Positions 17,723-26,727 of a stretch of DNA of 64,000 nt are shown piece after piece. Below the pieces are notes generated by a model. It worked only from the letters and a program-made list of their open reading frames with translations, did no database searches and was not told where the DNA came from. The translations under genes were made by a program, and so were the position numbers. Location: positions 310,001-374,000 of the forward strand of contig NZ_JAOBQJ010000003.1 of the NCBI RefSeq assembly GCF_026162425.1. The letters run 5' to 3'. Each line of letters starts with the position of its first letter. The stretch's first letter is position 1. The stretch is from Flexivirga meconopsidis (lineage in GTDB: Bacteria > Actinomycetota > Actinomycetes > Actinomycetales > Dermatophilaceae).

Positions 17723-18775
17723 CTACTTGGCGTTCTTGGCGAACTCCGTGCTGTAGGTCTTGGTGATGTCGATGGTGTCCTTCTTCGGCTTGACCGAGGG
17801 GGAGAAGGAGCCGAGGACCTCCAGGGCGTTCTTGGCGCCGGCCTCGTCGATCACGCCGGTGTCGTTGAACATCCCCTTGGAGTCGGTCAGCGCCTTGGCG
17901 TAGAGGCTCGGGTCGCTGCCCTTGTAGTCGGTCGGCATCTTGGCCGCGATCTGCGACGCGTCGTGGGTCTTGATCCACTTCAGCGTCTTGACGAACGCGT
18001 TGGCGAGCTTCTGGACGGTCTGCGGGTTCTGCTTCACGTAGTCGCAGGACATGTAGAGCGAGCTGGCCGGGTAGAGGCCGCCGAGCGCCTTCTTGGTGCC
18101 GGCCTCGGTGCGCATGTCGAGCAGGATCTTGCCTTCGCCGGTCTTGGTCAGTTGCGCGACGGTCGGGTCGGTGGTCATGCCGGCGTTGATGCCGCCGGAC
18201 TTCATCGACGCGATGAACGTCGCGTCCGCGCCCGCCTTGACCGTTGTGTACTCCGTGCTGCTGATGCCCGCATTGCCGGTGAGGTACTGCGTGAGGAAGT
18301 CGGTCGAGCTGCCCTGGCTGGTGACCCCGAGCTTCTTGCCCTTGAAGTCCTTGACCGAGGTGATCGACGCCGCGTCCTTCTTGGAGACCACCTCGACCTC
18401 GCCGGGCACGTTGGCGAACTGTACGACGCTCTCCAGGCACTTGCCCTTGGACTGCATGTCGATGGTGTGGTCGTAGAAGCCGACGACACCCTGCGCCTTG
18501 TTCGCGACCAGCGCGGTCTCGGCGGTGACGCCCGCAGGGGTGTCGACGAGCTCCACATTGAGGCCCTGGTCCTTGAAGTAGCCGAGCTGCTGGGTCAGCG
18601 CGGCAGGCAGGTAGATCACCTTGCTCATGCCGCCGACCATGATCTGGACCTTGTCGCTCGAGCCGCCACCGCTGGCGGCGCTCGCCTTGTTGTCCTTCTT
18701 GGTGGCGCACCCTCCGAGGGCGAGGACTCCCGCCATACCGAGGGCGGCGGCGCCGGCAATTCGCTTGTGCATCAT
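17723..18775 (-). CDS. ABC transporter substrate-binding lipoprotein, NitT/TauT/NMT1 type
   Basis: A 350-residue lipoprotein with signal peptide and lipobox ALGGC (Cys23), followed by a Ser/Gly/Lys linker. The mature part has the NMT1/SsuA-like pattern [35 protein letters not shown] and [17 protein letters not shown]. It binds a small organic ligand for the permease and ATPase encoded upstream. The ligand class (taurine, sulfonates, thiamine precursors, nitrate) is not decidable here. ATG at 18775 has AGGA before it; the gene closes a three-gene operon. Confidence 0.9.
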   Translation of the reverse strand: MMHKRIAGAAALGMAGVLALGGCATKKDNKASAASGGGSSDKVQIMVGGMSKVIYLPAALTQQLGYFKDQGLNVELVDTPAGVTAETALVANKAQGVVGFYDHTIDMQSKGKCLESVVQFANVPGEVEVVSKKDAASITSVKDFKGKKLGVTSQGSSTDFLTQYLTGNAGISSTEYTTVKAGADATFIASMKSGGINAGMTTDPTVAQLTKTGEGKILLDMRTEAGTKKALGGLYPASSLYMSCDYVKQNPQTVQKLANAFVKTLKWIKTHDASQIAAKMPTDYKGSDPSLYAKALTDSKGMFNDTGVIDEAGAKNALEVLGSFSPSVKPKKDTIDITKTYSTEFAKNAK

Positions 18776-18806
18776 GGGTTTTCCTGACTTTCGTGAAGGG
18801 AAGGGG

Positions 18807-19700
18807 TCAGACCGCGACGGTCTCGGACTGCGACGGGGGACGCCACTTGAGCAGACGCCGCTCGACATACCCGAGGACGAGCTCGGCGATCAGTGCCAGG
18901 ACGGTGCTGATGACCATGCCGGCGTAGATCGCGGCCGAGTCGAATGCGGCCAGCCCGGTCGAGATGAGCAGGCCGACGCCCTTGGTGGAGCCGGCGAACT
19001 CACCGACGATCGCGCCGATCAGCGCAAAACCGAACGCGGTGTGCAGCGACGCGAGGATCCAGGAGGTCGCGCTGGGCACGACGATCGAGCGGAGCACCTG
19101 GAAGCGGCTCGCGCCGAGGATGCGGGCGTTGTTGACCAGGTTGCGGTCGACCTCGCGGGCGCCCTGGAAGGCGTTGAAGAACACCGGGAAGAACACCAGC
19201 ACGGTGGCGGTGGCGATCTTGGACTCCATGCCGAGACCGAACCAGATGATGAAGATCGCCGAGAGCACGATGCGGGGCACGGCGTTGGCCGCCTGGATGA
19301 ACGGCGCAAGCACCTCCGACAGCAGCCGGGCCCGGCCGAGCAGGATGCCGAGGACGACGCCGGCGACCGAGCCGATGACGAATCCGTAGACCGCCTCCTG
19401 CAGGGTCACCGCGATCTGCTCCCAGATCGAGCCCTGCGCGGTGCCGTCGGTGAACCAGGTGACGAGCTTGTCCCAGATCAGGCTGGGCTTGGAGTAGAAG
19501 AACGGGTCGAACCAGAGGTTGACCGAGATCTCCCAGAACGCCAGCACCGCGACCAGCAGCGCGATGCGCAGCGTGTAGACGAGGGTCTTGTGTTTGCGCA
19601 GCTGTGCGCGAGGGTCCTTCTTGGCGAGCGGCGTCGCCATCCGGCCGTCTGCGGCAGCGGCCTCCTCGGTCCCAGGTGCGTTGAGAGTGCTATGCGACAC
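18807..19700 (-). CDS. ABC transporter permease, SsuC/TauC type
   Basis: A 297-residue inner-membrane subunit with about six membrane segments after a charged N-terminal tail. The EAA-like coupling loop reads ILGASRFQVLRSIVVPSATSWIL, typical of the binding-protein-dependent NitT/TauT class. It works with the ATPase just upstream (11-bp overlap) and the lipoprotein 31 bp downstream. Confidence 0.92.
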   Translation of the reverse strand: MSHSTLNAPGTEEAAAADGRMATPLAKKDPRAQLRKHKTLVYTLRIALLVAVLAFWEISVNLWFDPFFYSKPSLIWDKLVTWFTDGTAQGSIWEQIAVTLQEAVYGFVIGSVAGVVLGILLGRARLLSEVLAPFIQAANAVPRIVLSAIFIIWFGLGMESKIATATVLVFFPVFFNAFQGAREVDRNLVNNARILGASRFQVLRSIVVPSATSWILASLHTAFGFALIGAIVGEFAGSTKGVGLLISTGLAAFDSAAIYAGMVISTVLALIAELVLGYVERRLLKWRPPSQSETVAV

Positions 19701-20496
19701 GGGCGGCTCCTTGCTTGCGTGCTGTCTCGACCTCGGAGGACAGCGATTGCCAGACCTTGGAATAGGTTTCGATGAATTCGGGGGTGAGCCGCAGTTCCTC
19801 GACGTTGCGCGGGCGCGGCAGGTTGATCCGGAAGTCGTCCTTGATCCGGGCCGGGCTGGCGGTCATCACCACGACTCGGTCGGCCAGTGCGATGGCCTCC
19901 TCGAGGTCGTGGGTGACGAAGATGACCGCGGTGCCGGTGCCCGACCAGAGGTCGAGCAGCTCGTTCTGCATGAGGGCCCGGGTCTGCACGTCGAGCGCGG
20001 AGAACGGCTCGTCCATCAACAGGATGCGCGGCTCGTTGACCAGTGTCTGGGCGAGCGCGACGCGCTTGCGCATGCCGCCGGACAGCTGGTGCATGTAGGA
20101 CTTCTCGAAGCCGCCGAGGCCGACGCGGGTGATCCAGTCCTGGGCGCGGTCGTGCGCCTCCGACTTGGAGACACCCCGCCAGATCGGACCGGCGGCGACG
20201 TTGGCGATCACGTTGCGCCAGGGGAGCATCGCGTCGGCCTGGAACATGTAGCCGACCCCGTCCGGGATGCCGCGGACCGGCGATCCGGCGACGTCGACCG
20301 TGCCCTCGGACGGCGGCTCGAGGCCGGAGACGAGCGACAGGGTCGTCGACTTGCCGCAGCCGGTCGGGCCGACGACCGCGACGAATTCGCCTTCGCCCAC
20401 GGTCATCGAGATGTCCGATACGGCGGTGTGGGTGCCGCCGTCGGCCTTGAGGAATCGTTTGGTCGCGTGTGACAGCTCGACGAGCGGTGGTGTCAT
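19690..20496 (-). CDS. ABC transporter ATP-binding protein, NitT/TauT type
   Basis: A 268-residue ATPase. Walker A is GPTGCGKST, the Q-loop is MFQADAMLPWRNV, the signature is QLSGGMRKRVALAQ, Walker B is ILLMDEPFSALD and the switch His is in FVTHDLEEAI. It powers the uptake system formed with the next two genes. The start is ATG 20496, preceded by GGAAGGGGG. The operon diverges from a CitA/CitB-like two-component system, which is its likely regulator. Confidence 0.94.
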   Translation of the reverse strand: MTPPLVELSHATKRFLKADGGTHTAVSDISMTVGEGEFVAVVGPTGCGKSTTLSLVSGLEPPSEGTVDVAGSPVRGIPDGVGYMFQADAMLPWRNVIANVAAGPIWRGVSKSEAHDRAQDWITRVGLGGFEKSYMHQLSGGMRKRVALAQTLVNEPRILLMDEPFSALDVQTRALMQNELLDLWSGTGTAVIFVTHDLEEAIALADRVVVMTASPARIKDDFRINLPRPRNVEELRLTPEFIETYSKVWQSLSSEVETARKQGAARVA

Positions 20497-20602
20497 CGCG
20501 GCCCCCTTCCGTTTTCTTGTGATCGCAGTCACATCGTTCGGTTCGGGGCTGGACGTTAGGGGCAGGCGGGTATGGCGCGGCAGTCTTGCTCGCGTTGCTG
20601 CG

Positions 20603-20638
20603 TTTTCGCGCGCTCGGCGCGTTTTGCGCATTTTGCAT
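20603..20638. promoter_or_regulatory. Repeated GTTTTSG elements in the ABC / two-component intergenic region
   Basis: GCGTTTTCGCG, then GCGTTTTGCGC and ATTTTGCAT follow one another here; the first two are spaced about 19 bp. They lie in the 180 bp between the divergent ABC operon and sensor-kinase gene and are AT-richer than the surroundings. They are candidate binding sites for the response regulator at 22310-22975. Confidence 0.35.
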
Positions 20639-20665
20639 TCTGGCGTTGTGAGACGGATCACGGTC

Positions 20666-20671
20666 TAAGGT
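20666..20671 (+). promoter_or_regulatory. -10 element TAAGGT of the CitA-like kinase gene
   Basis: TAAGGT (TANNNT) lies 7 bases before ATG 20679, suggesting a leaderless start. AAGG could alternatively serve as a weak Shine-Dalgarno sequence. Confidence 0.45.
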
Positions 20672-20678
20672 GACCGCC

Positions 20679-22313
20679 ATGATTCGCGCCCTTCGACGCG
20701 ATCAGCAGGCGCGCCGAGTGCCCTTCACCCGCCAGATGGTCTTGCTGCAGGTTGCCGTCGTCGCGGCGCTCGGACTCGGCAGTCTGCTGGTCGCCGGCTT
20801 CTTCCTGCGCAGCACGCTGTCGACGCAGTACGAGCAGCGGGCGCTCGCGGTTGCCCGCGCGGTGGCGTCCGACCCGGGCCTGGCCGACGCGGTCGCCGGG
20901 GAGGATCAGCCACGGGTGCAGGAGATGGCCATGGCGCAGCAGAAGTCGACGCGCGCGCTCTTCGTGGTGGTGACCGACGACCGTGGCATCCGTCTGGCGC
21001 ATCCCGACACCGACGAAATCGGCAAGATGGTCAGCACCAATCCCGACGAGGCGCTCGCCGGCCGCGAGAACACCTCGATCGATCGCGGGACGCTTGGTTT
21101 GTCGGCGCGCGGGAAGGTGCCGTTGCGCGACGACTCCGGCCGGATCGTCGGCGAGGTCAGTGTCGGGTTCGCGGCCAGCGAGGTCGGCCACGCGCTGCGC
21201 AGTGCGCTGTTCGTCACCGTCCCGTGGACCTTGCTCGCATTGTTGATCGCGGTCGCCCTCACCACCATGCTCGGTCGCCGGCTCAAGCGGCTGACGCTGG
21301 GCCTGGAGCCGTCAGAGGTGGCCGACCTCGTGCGGGAACGCGAGGCGGTGCTGCACGGCATCAGCGAAGGTGTGCTCGCCGTCGACACGGAACGTCGCGT
21401 GACGATGTGCAACGCGGAGGCAAAACGGTTGCTGGACAAGCAGATCGAGGTCGGGATGCCGCTGGACGACCTTGATCTGCCAGCCGGACTGTCCCGGGCG
21501 CTGTCGATGCCGGCGGACGGCGCATCCGATCTGGTCACCGCCGTCTCGGGCAGTCGGGTGCTGGTGGCGGGGCACCGGCCCGTCCGGCTGGAGGACGGCA
21601 CCGACCTCGGCGCGGTGCTCACCGTGCAGGACCGCACCGAGCTCGAACAGCTCACCAGCGAACTCGCCGCAGTGCGCAATCTGACCGGCGCATTGCGCGC
21701 GCAGCGGCATGAATTCGCCAACCGGATGCACACCGTGATGGGTCTGCTCCACACCCGCGCGATCGAAGACGCCATCGAATACCTCAGTGACAGTGCGAAG
21801 TTCGCGACGACCGACCAATCGGAGAATTCTTCGGCGGTGCAGTCCAACACGATTCGCGCGTTCTTCGCCGGCAAGCAGTCGTACGCCGCCGAAGCCGGTG
21901 TGCGCCTGATCCTGTCGGAAGAGACGTGGGTGCCGCGCAAGCTGGTGGCGCCGGTCGAGGTGATCACCGTCCTGGGGAATCTGGTGGACAACGCAATCGA
22001 GGCGGCCCGCACCTCGGCTGCCCGGCCGGCGGTCGTCGAGGTCGATCTGCTTGCCGACGATCGCACGCTGGTGTTGTCGGTCGCCAACACCGGTGACGGC
22101 ATCAGTGAGGAAAGAGCCGCGTCGATCTTCGTGGAGGGCTACAGCTCCCGCGGGACCGGTCGCGGGATGGGTCTGGCGATCTCACGCCGGACCGCTGAGG
22201 CGCTCGGGGGCGAGCTGCGGCTGACCGCACGTGGCGGAGACAACGGTGAGACGGTGTTCGTCGCGCACCTGCCCGGTGTGCTGGCGGACGAGGACTTCCG
22301 GGAGGATCAGTGA
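20679..22313 (+). CDS. CitA/DcuS-type sensor histidine kinase
   Basis: A 544-residue membrane kinase. Membrane segment 1 is about residues 19-40, an extracytoplasmic PAS-like (PDC) domain covers about 40-170 (ALFVVVTDDRGIRLAHPD, then GKVPLRDDSGRIVGEVSVGF), and segment 2 lies near 175-195. A cytoplasmic PAS is followed by a SPOB-like dimerisation helix with the phospho-His in LRAQRHEFANRMHTVMGLL and a HATPase (VTVLGNLVDNAIEA, then GRGMGLAISRR). Such kinases sense di- and tricarboxylates. Its partner follows with a 4-bp overlap. The ABC operon diverges from it. Confidence 0.9.
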   Translation: MIRALRRDQQARRVPFTRQMVLLQVAVVAALGLGSLLVAGFFLRSTLSTQYEQRALAVARAVASDPGLADAVAGEDQPRVQEMAMAQQKSTRALFVVVTDDRGIRLAHPDTDEIGKMVSTNPDEALAGRENTSIDRGTLGLSARGKVPLRDDSGRIVGEVSVGFAASEVGHALRSALFVTVPWTLLALLIAVALTTMLGRRLKRLTLGLEPSEVADLVREREAVLHGISEGVLAVDTERRVTMCNAEAKRLLDKQIEVGMPLDDLDLPAGLSRALSMPADGASDLVTAVSGSRVLVAGHRPVRLEDGTDLGAVLTVQDRTELEQLTSELAAVRNLTGALRAQRHEFANRMHTVMGLLHTRAIEDAIEYLSDSAKFATTDQSENSSAVQSNTIRAFFAGKQSYAAEAGVRLILSEETWVPRKLVAPVEVITVLGNLVDNAIEAARTSAARPAVVEVDLLADDRTLVLSVANTGDGISEERAASIFVEGYSSRGTGRGMGLAISRRTAEALGGELRLTARGGDNGETVFVAHLPGVLADEDFREDQ

Positions 22314-22975
22314 GGAAGGTGCTGGTCGTCGACGACGACTTCCGCGTGGCGGGGGTGCACGCTTCGTATGCCGATTCGGTGGAGGGGCTCGAGGTTGCCG
22401 CGGTGGCACACACCGCGGTCGCGGCATTGGACGCGGCAGCCGAATTGCGGCCCGATCTGGTGCTTTTGGACAACTACCTGCCGGATCGGCCGGGCCTGGA
22501 GGTGTGTGCCGAACTCGCGTCGACGGCGTGCGACGTCATCATGATCACCGCGGACTCCTCGGCGGACACGGTGCGCGCTGCGTTGTCGGCGGGCGCGCTC
22601 AACTACGTGGTCAAGCCTTTCCCGGCCGATCAGTTGATTCGTCGGTTGAAGGCGTGGCAGCGCTATCGCGGGAGAGTTGACCGCGGCCTGCTCGACCAGG
22701 ATCAGATCGACACCGCCCTGCGGTCGCTGCACGAAGGAGATCGCCCGCAGACCCCGAAGGGTCAGTCGTCCGTCACCGCGTCCCTCGTCCGGGACGCGTT
22801 GGAAGGTGCGGCTGGTCCGACGACCGCTGCGGAGTTGGGTAGTGAGTTGGGGATTGCGCGCGCTACAGCGCAGCGTTACCTGGCGGCGTTGGTCGACGAA
22901 GGAGTGGCGACCATGCGATTGCGGTATGGCGGCACCGGCCGACCTGAGCACGAATACGTCTGGAAGAAGGACTGA
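22310..22975 (+). CDS. CitB/DcuR-type response regulator
   Basis: A 221-residue protein with a receiver domain (acidic pocket VVDDD, phospho-acceptor D54 in LVLLDNYLPD, Lys in YVVKPF) and a C-terminal helix-turn-helix (TTAAELGSELGIARATAQRYL) as in the CitB/DcuR family. The GTG start overlaps the kinase stop (GTGA), so both are translated together. Probable target: the divergent NitT/TauT-type transporter operon. Confidence 0.92.
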   Translation: MRKVLVVDDDFRVAGVHASYADSVEGLEVAAVAHTAVAALDAAAELRPDLVLLDNYLPDRPGLEVCAELASTACDVIMITADSSADTVRAALSAGALNYVVKPFPADQLIRRLKAWQRYRGRVDRGLLDQDQIDTALRSLHEGDRPQTPKGQSSVTASLVRDALEGAAGPTTAAELGSELGIARATAQRYLAALVDEGVATMRLRYGGTGRPEHEYVWKKD

Positions 22976-22976
22976 T

Positions 22977-23819
22977 TCAGCGAACTCGCCACGTGCCCGG
23001 GTCGGGGGGTGCGGGCGACGGCTGGACGTCCGCATCGGTGAATGGTTTGGCGGTGCCGCGCAGCGCTGCGGCGGATCGGGCCGCTGTCGGTGCCGCGAGG
23101 CGGGGCAGGCGACGCCGGACCTCGTCGAGCTCGATCGGCGAACCTGAGGCAAACACAACGTAGTTGCCGAACCGGCGTCCCTTCATCACCTCGGCGGTAG
23201 CGAGTACCACCGCGTGCGGGAAGGCGACGAGGATGGTGGCCAGCGCCCTCGCCAGGTGCCGTCTATCCGGCTCGTCGGCGAGGTTGAGCAGCGCGAGGCC
23301 GCCCGGCTTGAGGACGCGGGCGTAGTGGGCGATCGCGGTGGGGGACAACAGGTCCGCGGGGACGCGGCCTGCGTCATACGCATCGAGGACGAGGGTGTCA
23401 GCGGCATCGTCGTGGAGGGTGGAGAGCCCGGTTGCCCCGTCCTGCGGGCGGATTCGGATGCGGTGCCCGCGAGGGAGCGGGAGCTCCCGCCGCACGGCGT
23501 CGGTCAGGGCGACGTCGGGTTCGAGGACGATCTGCGTCGAGCCGGGACGAGTGTGCTGGATGTATCGCGCAAGGGTGAGCCCGGCACCGCCGATGTGAGT
23601 GGCCGAGATCGGCCCGGGCGCCAAGAGGTCGATCCCGATCGCGAGTTGGGCGACGTACTCGAAGACGAGCAGCTCCGGATCGGCCAGGTCGACGTGCGAC
23701 TGGGGGTGGCCGTCGCGCAGCACGGTGACACCGCCGCGGTCGTCCGGGGCGAAGTCGAAGGTGTGGTCGGACGGGCCTGCGCTCACCCGATCAGGGTATG
23801 GCGTCGGTGCAGTGCTCAT
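22977..23819 (-). CDS. Spermidine-synthase-like methyltransferase-fold protein
   Basis: A 280-residue protein with a Rossmann core resembling spermidine synthase. HIGGAGLTLARYI (near 95) replaces the usual GGGxG motif, IVLEPDVALTDAVRREL follows as strand 2, and DTLVLDAYDAGRVPADLLSP carries the DAYD segment at the catalytic position. Actinobacteria often carry such 'fused MFS/spermidine synthase'-like proteins without transporter domain; whether it makes polyamines is doubtful. It ends 2 bp from the convergent response-regulator gene. Confidence 0.78.
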   Translation of the reverse strand: MSTAPTPYPDRVSAGPSDHTFDFAPDDRGGVTVLRDGHPQSHVDLADPELLVFEYVAQLAIGIDLLAPGPISATHIGGAGLTLARYIQHTRPGSTQIVLEPDVALTDAVRRELPLPRGHRIRIRPQDGATGLSTLHDDAADTLVLDAYDAGRVPADLLSPTAIAHYARVLKPGGLALLNLADEPDRRHLARALATILVAFPHAVVLATAEVMKGRRFGNYVVFASGSPIELDEVRRRLPRLAAPTAARSAAALRGTAKPFTDADVQPSPAPPDPGTWRVR

Positions 23820-23849
23820 CGTTGGTGGCCTGCGGCAGAATGGTGCGAC

Positions 23850-24215
23850 GTGGCCACCCGGAAGATCGATGCGGCGCAGGGACGGGAGGCGGTGCTCGCC
23901 TGGTGCGCCGACCCGGCGGTGGAGCGCGCGACCCTCGCGACCGCGGTGCGCTTCACGTTGCAAGAGCTTGCGCTCCAGGCGCCAGGGCGCAGCGTGGAGG
24001 TGCGAGTGCCGCCATACGGCGCGGTGCAGGTCATCGAGGGGCTGACTCATCGCCGCGGCACTCCACCGAACGTCGTCGAATTGCAGCCGAACTCGTGGAT
24101 GCAGCTGGTCGTCGGTGACCTGACCTGGGCGGAGGCGGAGGCGACCGGTCGGGTGTCGGCGTCCGGCTCCCGGTCGGATCTGTCGGCATACCTGCCCTTG
24201 CTGGCCCGCCCGTAG
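23850..24215 (+). CDS. Sterol-carrier family protein
   Basis: A 121-residue protein that I place in the small actinobacterial SCP-like family often found near purF/purM. The visible pattern is KIDAAQGREAVLAWC at the N terminus, then RSVEVRVPPYGAVQVIEG and TWAEAEATGRVSASGSRSDL. The last segment resembles the conserved end of the MDMPI/SCP-type domain. Function unknown; cytoplasmic. The GTG at 23850 is the only start that keeps the conserved N terminus. Its stop codon TAG lies inside the -10 element of the next gene. Confidence 0.65.
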   Translation: MATRKIDAAQGREAVLAWCADPAVERATLATAVRFTLQELALQAPGRSVEVRVPPYGAVQVIEGLTHRRGTPPNVVELQPNSWMQLVVGDLTWAEAEATGRVSASGSRSDLSAYLPLLARP

Positions 24216-24218
24216 GCT
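24213..24218 (+). promoter_or_regulatory. -10 element TAGGCT of the luciferase-like gene
   Basis: TAGGCT lies 6 bases before ATG 24225 and starts with the stop codon of the preceding gene. It is identical to the purD -10 and suggests a separate, leaderless transcript. Confidence 0.5.
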
Positions 24219-24224
24219 GGTCGG

Positions 24225-25103
24225 ATGCGCGTCGGAATCACCATCCTGCCCGAATATCGCTGGGCTGAGGCCGCGCCGAAATGGCAGGCCGCCGAGCAGC
24301 TCGGCTTCGACCATGCCTGGACCTACGATCACCTCGTCTGGGGTGGTCTGCCGGACTCGCCGTGGTTTGGGACGACTCCGACCCTGACCGCGGCCGCGAT
24401 GGTGACGTCAACCATTGGCATCGGCACGTTCGTCACCTCGCCGAACTTCCGGCACCCCGTGACCTTCTCGCGGGATGTGCTGGCCTTGGACGACATCTCG
24501 AATGGCCGCTTCCTGTGCGGCATGGGCACCGGTGGGGACCTCGATTCGACCCTGCTCGGCGACTCTTTCACGGTGCGCGAACGCACCGATCGATTTGCCG
24601 AGTTTGCCCGGCTGCTGGACCGGATTCTTCGCGAGGATCACGTGACTTACTCGGGAAAGTTCTTCTCCGCCAACGATGCTCGCAGCTTGCCAGGATGTGT
24701 GCAGCAACCGCGGGTGCCGTTCCTGATTGCGGCGAACGGGCCCAAGGGAATGAAGCTGGCGGCCGAAATCGGACAGGGTTGGGTCACCTACGGCAAACCG
24801 ACCGGCACCGAGGACGAGTGGTGGCGGAGCCTCGCGGCGCTCGGTGAGCGGATGGATGCAGCGTTGGACGGCGCCGGGCGCGGAAACGACGCGAGCTTCC
24901 AGCGGCACCTCAACCTGGACCCGTTCCGCCGGTCGTCGTTCGAGAGCGTCGACCGGTTCGAGGACCTGGTGGGTCACGCGGGCGAGCTGGGCTTCACCGA
25001 CGTGATCACCCACTGGCCGCGATCATCGAACCCTTACGAGGCGGCAGTAACGACGATGGAAGCCGTTGCGGCGGAAGTGCTTCCGCGACTGACGGTCAGT
25101 TGA
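24225..25103 (+). CDS. Luciferase-like (LLM class) flavin- or F420-dependent oxidoreductase
   Basis: A 292-residue TIM-barrel enzyme. Family features are RVGITILPEYRWAEAAPKWQ at the N terminus, GFDHAWTYDHLVW, IGIGTFVTSPNFRHPVTFSR (the strand and loop binding the isoalloxazine ring) and RFLCGMGTGGDLD. The pattern TYDHL is common in F420-dependent members. Substrate unknown. Its last 8 bp overlap the convergent glycosidase gene. Confidence 0.9.
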   Translation: MRVGITILPEYRWAEAAPKWQAAEQLGFDHAWTYDHLVWGGLPDSPWFGTTPTLTAAAMVTSTIGIGTFVTSPNFRHPVTFSRDVLALDDISNGRFLCGMGTGGDLDSTLLGDSFTVRERTDRFAEFARLLDRILREDHVTYSGKFFSANDARSLPGCVQQPRVPFLIAANGPKGMKLAAEIGQGWVTYGKPTGTEDEWWRSLAALGERMDAALDGAGRGNDASFQRHLNLDPFRRSSFESVDRFEDLVGHAGELGFTDVITHWPRSSNPYEAAVTTMEAVAAEVLPRLTVS

Positions 25104-26727
25104 CGGCGACGCCGGCACTCTCGTTGCCGGCGCGGTCGACGGCGCTGACGACATAGGCGACCGGTGATGTCCCGGTGGGTGCCGGGTCGGTCCACGCGGC
25201 CGTCGCGCCGTCGCGGGGGATCACCGCGAGCAGGTCTGCGGCGTCGGCCAGGTTCTCGCTGGTTGCCCGAGCGTGCTTGTCCGACAATGGGATCCGATAG
25301 ATCGCGAAATGTGCGGTGTCGGCCGAGCCGGCGCGCCAGCGCAGGGTCGCTCCGCCGGGCCCAGAGCGTTTCAGGGCCCGGATCGGCGCCGGCGGCTGTG
25401 ACTTGAGCCAGGTGCTCGCCGGGAGTAGTGCGGGCCTGGTGTACCAGGTGCGGTTCAGGAGACTGGTGGCGCCGAGTGCGTCGGTGCGCACGGAGACCGC
25501 CGAGAAGTAAATGTTGCCCTGCACCTGCGGATAGCCGGTGTTGAACTGCAGGTGTGACGAAAGCTCCTGTGGATCAGACCAATTGGGGTCGGCGTTTGCG
25601 TTGACCTTGTAGGTCGCCTGGCCGATGTAGAGGTGCACCTGGCGGCCGGCCGTGGTCTTGGCCCACCAGTCGGTGACCTTGGCGTAGTCGGCGGCAGTGA
25701 ACCCGATCGACCAGTAGACCTGCGGCGCGATGTAGTCGATGAGTTCGCGGTGCACCCAGTCGCGAGTGTCGGCGTAAAGGTCGTCGTAGGTCTGCGCGCC
25801 GGCCGTGGTGTCGGAGCCGCGCGGGTCCGTGGCTTTGTTGCGCCATACAGCAAACGGCGAAATGCCAAACTGGACAAGGGGTTTCGCGGACTTGATGCGC
25901 TGTCCGAGCTCGGTGATGAGACTTGTGATGTTGGAGCGGCGCCAGTCGGCGAGGGACTGGCCTGCGCCATACCGCGCATAGGATGCGTCATCCGGGAAGG
26001 GCTTGCCCGCGACAGGGTATGGATAGAAGTAGTCGTCGAAATGCACGGCGTCGATGTCGTAACGGCTGACCGCGTCCATGATCGCGTCCTCCACGAAGCG
26101 GCGGACCTCCGGCTCGCCAGGGTTGTAGTAGAGCTTGCCGCCGTAGGGGATCGCCCAGTCGGGGTGCCGACGGGCCGGGTGCGACGGGATGAGCGTCGCT
26201 GGGTCCTCGGTCATCGCAACCCGGAACGGGTTGAACCACGCGTGCAGTTCGAGGTTGCGTTTGTGCGCCTCAGCGACCGCGAAGGCGAGCGGGTCGTAGC
26301 CGGGGTCGGCCCCTTGCTTGCCGGTGAGCCAGGCCGACCACGGTTCGTAGGGCGACGGCCACAGCGCGTCGGCCGTCGGGCGCACCTGCAGCATGACGGC
26401 GTTGTGCCGCTGCTGCACGGCCAGTTCGAGCCAGTCGATCAGCTCCGCCTGCTGTTGCGCCGCGGGCAGGCCGGGCTTCGAGGGCCAGTCGATGTTGGCG
26501 ACGACCGACACCCACATCGCGCGAAGTTCGTGCTTCGGCGTCGTCGGCTGGGTCGGGAATTGGCCTGGACGAGGTTGCGGCACAAGGTAATTGCGACCGG
26601 GGCCGCCTGCCGCTTCGGCGGGGGCCGGATCCAGTGCGAGGGCGAGCGGGGCGGCTGCCAAGCCGAAGAGGACCGCGCGTCGGGCTGGCTGCCCGGCCGG
26701 GTGTCGGATCGACTGGTCGGTGGTCAT
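25096..26727 (-). CDS. Secreted glycoside hydrolase-like protein, YngK/UPF0748 (GHL10) family
   Basis: A 543-residue exported protein. The N terminus carries a twin-Arg-containing signal (ARRAVLFGLAAAPLALALDP, about 21-40) ending in an AxA site. The catalytic part (about 75-400) shows KHELRAMWVSVVANIDWPSK, NAVMLQVRPTADALWPS, ELHAWFNPFRV and DIDAVHFDDYFYPYP, the conserved GHL10 blocks. The C-terminal 100 residues resemble a fibronectin-type module (VAYVVSAVDRAGNES). It probably acts on cell-wall or extracellular glycans. ATG 26727 has AGGAG before it. Confidence 0.88.
   Translation of the reverse strand: MTTDQSIRHPAGQPARRAVLFGLAAAPLALALDPAPAEAAGGPGRNYLVPQPRPGQFPTQPTTPKHELRAMWVSVVANIDWPSKPGLPAAQQQAELIDWLELAVQQRHNAVMLQVRPTADALWPSPYEPWSAWLTGKQGADPGYDPLAFAVAEAHKRNLELHAWFNPFRVAMTEDPATLIPSHPARRHPDWAIPYGGKLYYNPGEPEVRRFVEDAIMDAVSRYDIDAVHFDDYFYPYPVAGKPFPDDASYARYGAGQSLADWRRSNITSLITELGQRIKSAKPLVQFGISPFAVWRNKATDPRGSDTTAGAQTYDDLYADTRDWVHRELIDYIAPQVYWSIGFTAADYAKVTDWWAKTTAGRQVHLYIGQATYKVNANADPNWSDPQELSSHLQFNTGYPQVQGNIYFSAVSVRTDALGATSLLNRTWYTRPALLPASTWLKSQPPAPIRALKRSGPGGATLRWRAGSADTAHFAIYRIPLSDKHARATSENLADAADLLAVIPRDGATAAWTDPAPTGTSPVAYVVSAVDRAGNESAGVAVN

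Noticed and set aside
22977-24332. Extended 451-residue form of the spermidine-synthase-like gene starting near 24332
   Set aside because: It would overlap the whole sterol-carrier gene and the luciferase-like start. The conserved part begins at the ATG at 23819.
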